Source: Edaphochlamys debaryana (taxonomy: Eukaryota; Chlorophyta; Chlorophyceae; Chlamydomonadales). From it: a stretch of DNA of 64,000 bases. This document shows, piece by piece, positions 58,701 through 64,000 of this stretch. Location: assembly GCA_016858145.1 (NCBI GenBank), contig JAEHOE010000075.1:62001-126000 (forward strand), in the 5' to 3' direction. The position numbers were made by a program, and so were the translations under genes. The stretch's first letter is position 1, and each line of letters opens with the position of its first letter. The notes under the pieces were generated by a model, which ran no database searches, was not told where the DNA came from, and saw only the letters and a program-made list of their open reading frames with translations.

Positions 58701-61700
58701 TGGGGCCTGCGGGGGTCTGCGGGGGGTCTGCGGGGGGCCTGCATGGGGCCTGCATGGGGCCTGCATGGGCCTGCTCACCATCAAGGGCTGCGCGTGTGTT
58801 GCCGCGCCTGGAGCCTGAAGCCTGAAGCGGACACGCAAGAGGGCCGTGCACGCTCAGCCCTGCATGCACACCATGCCCATACTTCTCCCCCATCTCCCCC
58901 CCTCCCCCTCCCCCATCTCCCCTCCCCCATCTCCCCTCTCCCCCCCTCCCCCCCCCAGCTGCTGTACGCCGGTGACGCCCAGATTGAGGCCGCCATCCGC
59001 TCGCTCTACCTGCTCACGGCCCGCGAGCAGCGCCCGCGCCTGGGCCACCTGGCGCCGCTGAGGAACCTGCGCATGCTGCAGGTGGGGGGGGGAGGATAGG
59101 GGGGGAGGGGAAGGGGGGTTGGGGGGCAGAAGCCGCCGAGCACCTGGCCGCACCTGGCCGGCGGGTCCTCCGTGACCGGACGACTCTGCACGCTCTCCCT
59201 CTCTGCCACCCCCCTCTTGCAAGCCCCTCTCTGCTAACCCCCTGTGCAAGCCCCCCTCTGCCACCCTCCAACGCCCCTGGCAACCGCCCACACGAGCGCT
59301 CCACCATCCCTCCCCCCTCCCCCCCTTTCCCTCCCCCCAGCTGGGCAACCTGGAGGCCCCCGTGGGCGCCGTGGCCGTGTGCTTCATGACGGTGGTGGGG
59401 GCGGCCAAGGCGGTGGCGGAGCTGGGGCAGCCGGCGGTGGTGGCGCTGCAGCAGTTCAAGGTGGGGGGGGGGGGGCGGTTGGCGTGCTTGCGCGGGCGGC
59501 GCCTCCTCTCCTCGCGTGACAGAATGTGGTCGGCACGCGCCGACGCGTTGGCGACCAGGTCAGACACCCCACATTCCCCTTGCCCCCTGCCCCCCTCCCC
59601 CCCTCCCCCCCTGCCCCCCAGCGCCTGGCCACGCACGAGGTGTGCGCTTGCGGGGGCTACGTGGCGGAGGCGACCGAGGGGCTGGTGCTGGCGGCCTTCA
59701 CGGAGCCGGCGGCGGCGGCCATGTGGGCGCTGAGGACCAAGGAGGTGCGGGGCGGGGGGGGGGGGGAAGTATGTGTGGGTGTGGGCGTGGGTGGGGCGGG
59801 GTGGGAAGGCGCGGCCGTGCGGGGGGCTCCCCGGCAGATCCTCTTGACGACCACCCCAATTCTCCCCCAACACGTATCCTCCCTTCCTCCTTCCGGTCCA
59901 CCTCCCACCTCCCTCCCCCCTCCCGCCCCCCAGATCCTGGCCTGCCACGACTGGTCCCGCGAGGTGCTGGCCTCCCCCCACTTCAGGGAGGTGCGGGAGG
60001 CCGTGCGCGCGCCCCCCCGCGGCCGGGGCATGCCGGCGCGGCGGGCCGTGGCGCCCGTGGTGGCGCGGGGCCCCCGGCTGCGGTGCGGCGTGGCGCTGGG
60101 GCCGGTGGTGGCGGAGGTGTCGGCGGCCACCGGGCGGCTGGGGTACAGGGGCAAGGTGCGTGGGGCGCGGGTGTGGTTTGGGGGGGGGGTGCGTGGTTGG
60201 GGGGATGAGCTGGTGCCCGGTCGACCCCAGTCGCGGGTGACAAGGCTCCCGGGGAGAGGCAAGGGAAGAGGCCTTTGGGGAGAGCCTGGGGTCGAGCCAG
60301 GAGAAGGGGCCTTGCCGCACGGTCCCCAGAGTGGTGCCCCTGCCCCCCCCCCCGCCCCCGCAGGTGATGAACCGCTCTGCGCGGGTGGCCTCCCAGGCTC
60401 AGGACGGACAGGTGTGTGTGTGCGAGGGGAAGGGCGTGTGGGGTTGCGCGCATGCGTTCGTGTGTGCGTGGCTAGCTCGCTTCGGCGGCGCTCCTTCGGT
60501 CCTGAGCCGACCTCAGCGCCACTGCGTTACCCTGGCCCCCACGCTCCCCACTCAACATGCCGCCCCGCCCTGCGCTTCTCCCCACCTCCTTCCCCCGCCC
60601 CCCCAGCTGCTGCTGTCCTCTGCCGCCTGGGCCCGAGTGGTTGCCACAGCGGGGGTGCACGCCCTGGCCTCTCGCGACCCGGGCAACGTGCGGGAGCTGG
60701 CCCTAGCGCGGCAGGGCACCGCCGGCAGCGGCCTCTCCTTCAGTGCCAACGGCCCCGCCAGCGGCGGCCTGGGCGGCGGCGGCGGCGGTGGTGGCGGTGT
60801 GTCGCCGCTGCCCCCGGCGCTGGGGTCGGCGGCGGCGCTGCCGGCGGCGCACAGCGCCGCCGCTCTTCATTTGCCCAACCTGCCCAGCGCCGGCCTCGGC
60901 CCGCGCCCCAGCGGCAGCCTGAACCTGTCAGCATCCTTGGGCGGCGCGGCGGCGGCGGCGCCGAACCTCCTGCTGGCGGCGGCGGAGGAGCTGCTGACGG
61001 CAGCGGCCGCCGTCGCCGGCGGCGACGGCCTGGACGCCGTCGACGAGGTGGAGGCGCTGCTGGCCGCCGCCGCCGCGGCGGCGGCGGCGCTGCCGTCGCC
61101 GCCGCCGGGCCAGGCGCTGGCTGGGTCCTCCGCCGGCGTGTTCACTCTCAAGGGGGTGGCGGAGCCGCAGGAGCTGTTTGAGGTCCGCTTCGAGCCCGCG
61201 CCGCCGCCGCCGCCGTCGGCGGCGGCGCCGGTGCTTCCCGGCGGCTGGGGTAGCGGCGCTCTCGCGTCCCCCATCCTGCAGAGCTCTGGCCGCAGCCTCG
61301 GCCCCGGCGCTGGTGCGGTGGGCCGTGTACCCTCCTTCCTGCAGCAGCCCGCCTCCTCCCTGCGCCCCCTGGCCTCGCCGCTGCCGCACGCCGCCGGCTC
61401 AGCCCCGTCCACCGCCCGCGCCGCCGGCCCCGCCCCGGCGTCCTTCGGACCCAGCAGCGGCCGCGACCACTCGCCTTCCGACGCCGACGGGGGCGGCCGC
61501 GCGTCTCCCGCCGGCTCCGTCGTGGGCCGGCCCGACGACGCCGAGCTGGAGGAGCTCCGCGCCGCCGCCGCCGCCACTGCGTGCGCCAGCGGCGCCGGCG
61601 GCAGGTTCAGCCGCGGCGACAGCTTCACAATTGCGGCTCGGGGCAGCGCTGGCGGCGTCGGCGGCGGCGGCAGCCTGGGCGGCGGCAGCCTGTCGCACCC

Positions 61701-61974
61701 GGCCCTGGCGACGCTGGCGTCCCTGGCGGCGGCCGGCAGCGCCGCCGGCAGCCGCGTCACCAGCGGCGCCTCGGCACGGCACGTGGCGGCGGCGCGGGGC
61801 AGCGGCGGCGGCGGCAGCAGCGCCGCCGCCGCCAGGCCGCTGGCGGGGGATGCGCTGCTCGCCCTGCTGGTGGAGCAAGCGCTGGCGGAGGGCGGGGAGG
61901 ACGCGGAGGCCGGGGAGGCGGCGGTGGTGGCGGAGGCGCAGGCGGCCGGAGGTCAGGCAGAGGCACTTGCGTAG
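52161..61974 (+). CDS. Receptor-type class III nucleotidyl cyclase with two cyclase domains (2188 aa)
   Basis: Sixteen exons join in phase: 52161-53453, 53651-53679, 53946-54031, 54213-54240, 54466-54583, 54738-55287, 55441-57284, 57544-57947, 58184-58286, 58536-58643, 58959-59081, 59341-59460, 59622-59744, 59934-60155, 60364-60411, 60607-61974. The product makes cAMP or cGMP from ATP or GTP. Order: signal peptide (residues 1-26), extracellular domain with several NxS/T sites, one membrane helix (about 380-404), then two cyclase domains. Domain 1 has TDIQNSTNLWE (D434), TEGDSF (D478), a roughly 930-residue insertion (519-1450), and RVRMGLHTG. Its usual Asn/Arg pair is K1485/A1489. Domain 2 has FMTVVG and TEGLVL, lacking both metal aspartates, but keeps N1720 and R1724. 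A Gly/Ala-rich tail follows LKGVAEPQELFEV. ATP versus GTP preference cannot be read confidently. Confidence 0.88.
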
Positions 61975-62280
61975 GCAACCTCTGAGCGTCAGGCGGAGGC
62001 TCGGGCGGCTTGGGATATGGGAAAGGGGATTATTCTGGCAGGGAATCAGACTGGCGCCGGCACCAGCCGTTCTTGAGGACCTAGCGCGCGATCGGCGTGT
62101 CGAGTGGTGGGGGTGACTCATGGGCGGGTGCACGGGCTTCAGCCGGGATATGTTTGACGTGAAGGCAGAGTGGCCTGATCTCTCATGTTACGGACACGTC
62201 CGTCAAAGTTTGGCGCTATTTGAACGCATGTGTGGCCGAGTGGGATAGGCGAGTGGGTGCTGTGATCACGAGAGGGTCGG

Positions 62281-62350
62281 CCGTCCCAAGTTATGCTGAG
62301 GTTAGAGAGAGCGTCAGGACGACAAGCCGTCCCACGTTATGCTGACGTTA
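62281..62350. repeat. Imperfect 24-base direct repeat
   Basis: CCGTCCCAAGTTATGCTGAG and CCGTCCCACGTTATGCTGAC, each followed by GTTA, are separated by 22 bases in the cyclase 3' flank. Confidence 0.6.
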
Positions 62351-62942
62351 CATGCGTATGCGCGTGAGCTTTTTCGCGAGCTTACTGTGGGCCGAGGATG
62401 GGACAACGCGAGAGGGCGGACATGGGACAGTGCTATTGTTTGCGGATGGGGGTTATCTACGCTACGGTGATGAGATTTGGGGTTGATACGCGTGGGGGAC
62501 CGCCAAGTGCGGGCGGGTGCACGGCTTAAGCAACGCGATGTGGCGGCGAGGATGCTGGGCTTCATGCGGGCGGGGGTTATTACAGGGGCTGGCTTCATTC
62601 AAGGGGGCTTTTGGTAATCGTGTAGTGCGGTGCTACAAGTTGTTCACAGACAGCTATCTAAGTGGCGGCTGGGACACTGGAAGCGGGTTTGGGCAGGGTT
62701 TCCAAGACCGGTCCCGGTGCGATCTGGTGCGTGGCTGGGGAAGCGCCACGTGGCGGCGTCGTGAAGGAGGTGATGCCCCGATGCGAGAGCCCGCGGATAC
62801 CGTGCATCCAGTGACTTTGCGTGGCACAAACTGCTGGCTGTGCTGTGCGCGCGGTGAGGCGGGGGACGCCGCGCACCGCTTGCAACTGTCGTACGACGGG
62901 CATGGGAAGCATGGCAGAGGAGCCGTACGAAGCGTGAGCAGG

Positions 62943-62947
62943 TGTAA
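62943..62947 (+). terminator. TGTAA poly(A) signal candidate for the cyclase gene
   Basis: First TGTAA on the plus strand after the cyclase stop codon, about 970 bases downstream. A second lies at 63543-63547. Confidence 0.4.
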
Positions 62948-63245
62948 GGCGTACGGCACTCTACCTGGTGAGAAAGCAAGGGTGCACTGGGGCCATGCTC
63001 AGGGACGGAAGCATGGTCAGCAAGTCCGAGACGGCTCTCATATGTGGCGGTCATTACATGATGAGCTTGCTCCTCACTACAGCCTTGCCATGTCCTCCAC
63101 GTCCTAGTCACCCCCATCCTGCGCCTCCACCTGTTGGCATCAGCCTGGCCCTCGCTCCCCACCTATCCGTTCACACAACCGGCCAGCCTCTGTGAGAACT
63201 GGCACCCCACACACAGCCTCTCCAGCCGCCCTCAAACTGCCAGCT

Positions 63246-63250
63246 TTACA
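63246..63250 (-). terminator. TGTAA poly(A) signal candidate for the right-edge gene
   Basis: TGTAA on the minus strand about 430 bases after the stop codon at 63677, a typical distance for this lineage. Confidence 0.4.
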
Positions 63251-63676
63251 CTCCTATATGCCGCTTGCCGCGGGTGGTTTCCGGTGCGCCCCGCAGATGC
63301 CCCTGTTCGTCTGACGCATGAGTTTGGGTACGTAGCCGATGTGCGCCGCCCCTGGCTATGTACACCCGCAGATGTATCCTATGTACTGCAGCCTAAGCAT
63401 GCAGTCCTCTCGGCGATGAATCTATGTACGACTCTTCCTCCGTATCTGGGGCATGACGTACATCCGTTCATAGGTTAAGAAGAACAATGAAGCTAGGAAG
63501 AAAGTGTCCGTATCCATTGCATATGTAAATTCATCAATACGGTGTAAGGTTCAGTGACGAGGACGGCCCCACCTTTCACGAGGCTTAAATCTCACTCTCA
63601 CTTCACTTCCAGGCCCGGCTGACTGCCTGGCCCAGGCCCTACAGGCCCCCCCCCCGCTCCCGCCGTCGCTCCTCGC

Positions 63677-64000
63677 TCACAGGGCCTGCAGGCGCCAGAG
63701 CGCGAGGGCCCCCAAGCTGGCGAGCAGCCACAGGCCGAGCGAGGGCACCTGCCGGGGCAGCCACAGGGAGGAGGGACGTCAGGGATGTTGCCAAGGCGAC
63801 AATGTCAAGGCACGGACCCAAATGGCCCCGGACGGCCTGCGGCCCGCGCATCCCGCGGCCTCCCCCAAGCCTTGGTACGTCTCAGTCCAGGTCCCATCAA
63901 GCTCCCGTTGCCCGACCTCCATCCCTGCTGCTTCTTACCGCGCGCCCCGCCGAGCCGATCTCCGGGTTGCGTGAGAGCTTGACGGGCGGGCCGATGTCAG
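63677..64000 (-). CDS. Last two exons of a gene running off the right edge; C-terminal membrane helix
   Basis: The partial exon 64000-63939 (DIGPPVKLSRNPEIG) ends at GTAAG. The final exon 63748-63677 starts after CCCCGGCAG and encodes 23 residues, VPSLGLWLLASLGALALW then RLQAL and a stop. The hydrophobic run followed by a short basic-polar end looks like a tail anchor or last transmembrane helix. The phases agree (0 to 0). Family unknown, since only about 43 residues are in the window. Confidence 0.5.

Larger units (their letters stand above)
61975..63640. other. 3' region of the cyclase gene and intergenic DNA
   Basis: Contains an imperfect 24-base direct repeat (62281-62304 and 62327-62350, two mismatches). 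A plus-strand open frame of 196 codons (62517-63107) has no recognisable domain and is probably 3' UTR or chance. Candidate cyclase poly(A) signals TGTAA lie at 62943 and 63543. Confidence 0.4.

Noticed and set aside
59622..59744. Domain 2 of the cyclase as an independently active cyclase
   Set aside because: Both metal aspartate positions are replaced (T1579, L1623), so it should be inactive alone.
62517..63107. 196-codon plus-strand frame after the cyclase
   Set aside because: No domain or intron structure, and it overlaps a TGTAA signal. More likely cyclase 3' UTR or chance.
1..64000. CRISPR arrays, bacterial operons, rRNA and tRNA genes
   Set aside because: No regular spacer-repeat pattern, no ribosome-binding-site-led gene strings and no cloverleaf or rRNA sequence recognised on either strand.

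Overview
This window looks like nuclear DNA of a volvocine-type green alga (Chlamydomonas and relatives). The evidence is very high GC, genes split into many short exons by GT-AG introns with C-rich acceptor tracts, alanine/glycine/proline-rich inserts in conserved proteins, and TGTAA boxes (the chlorophyte poly(A) signal) downstream of several stop codons. I saw no bacterial operon, CRISPR array, rRNA or tRNA. Exon boundaries below were placed by hand from GT/AG signals, reading phase and family similarity; no transcript data were available.

Left part (1-8 kb): a decayed Deg/Do-like protease fragment on +, then sparse DNA with a small zinc-ribbon protein (-), a coiled-coil exon (+), a 38-base inverted repeat pair and other short repeats. 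From 8.6 to 20.6 kb everything supportable is on the minus strand. Reading from high to low coordinates, it holds a large gene (20.6-15.3 kb) combining a zinc-finger-like N-terminus, a patatin DGGGxRG exon and three copies of a 126-base P-loop exon; an A/B-type mitotic cyclin; a class-3 lipase-like gene; a protein kinase; and a degenerate tandem copy of that kinase. From 21.4 to 27.3 kb, also minus, lie an unrecognised multi-exon gene and a compact F-box gene.

Right part (28.4-62 kb) is on the plus strand: a complete 29-exon THADA/Trm732 homologue (28.4-44.8 kb, 3136 aa), a MYND-finger gene with two apparent one-base deletions (46.0-49.2 kb), a repeat-rich gap carrying a copied piece of the THADA 3' end (50.6-51.1 kb), and a complete 16-exon receptor-type class III nucleotidyl cyclase (52.2-62.0 kb, 2188 aa). 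The last 0.3 kb holds the final two exons of a minus-strand gene with a C-terminal membrane segment.

The strongest biology is as follows. (1) The two cyclase domains have complementary losses: the first keeps both metal aspartates, the second keeps the Asn/Arg pair. This predicts one composite active site, as in animal membrane adenylyl cyclases, but here in a single-pass protein with a roughly 930-residue insertion. (2) The patatin and triplicated P-loop gene is an architecture I do not recognise. The THADA gene fits a tRNA-modification role with a Trm7/FTSJ1 partner. The other genes show no evident shared pathway.
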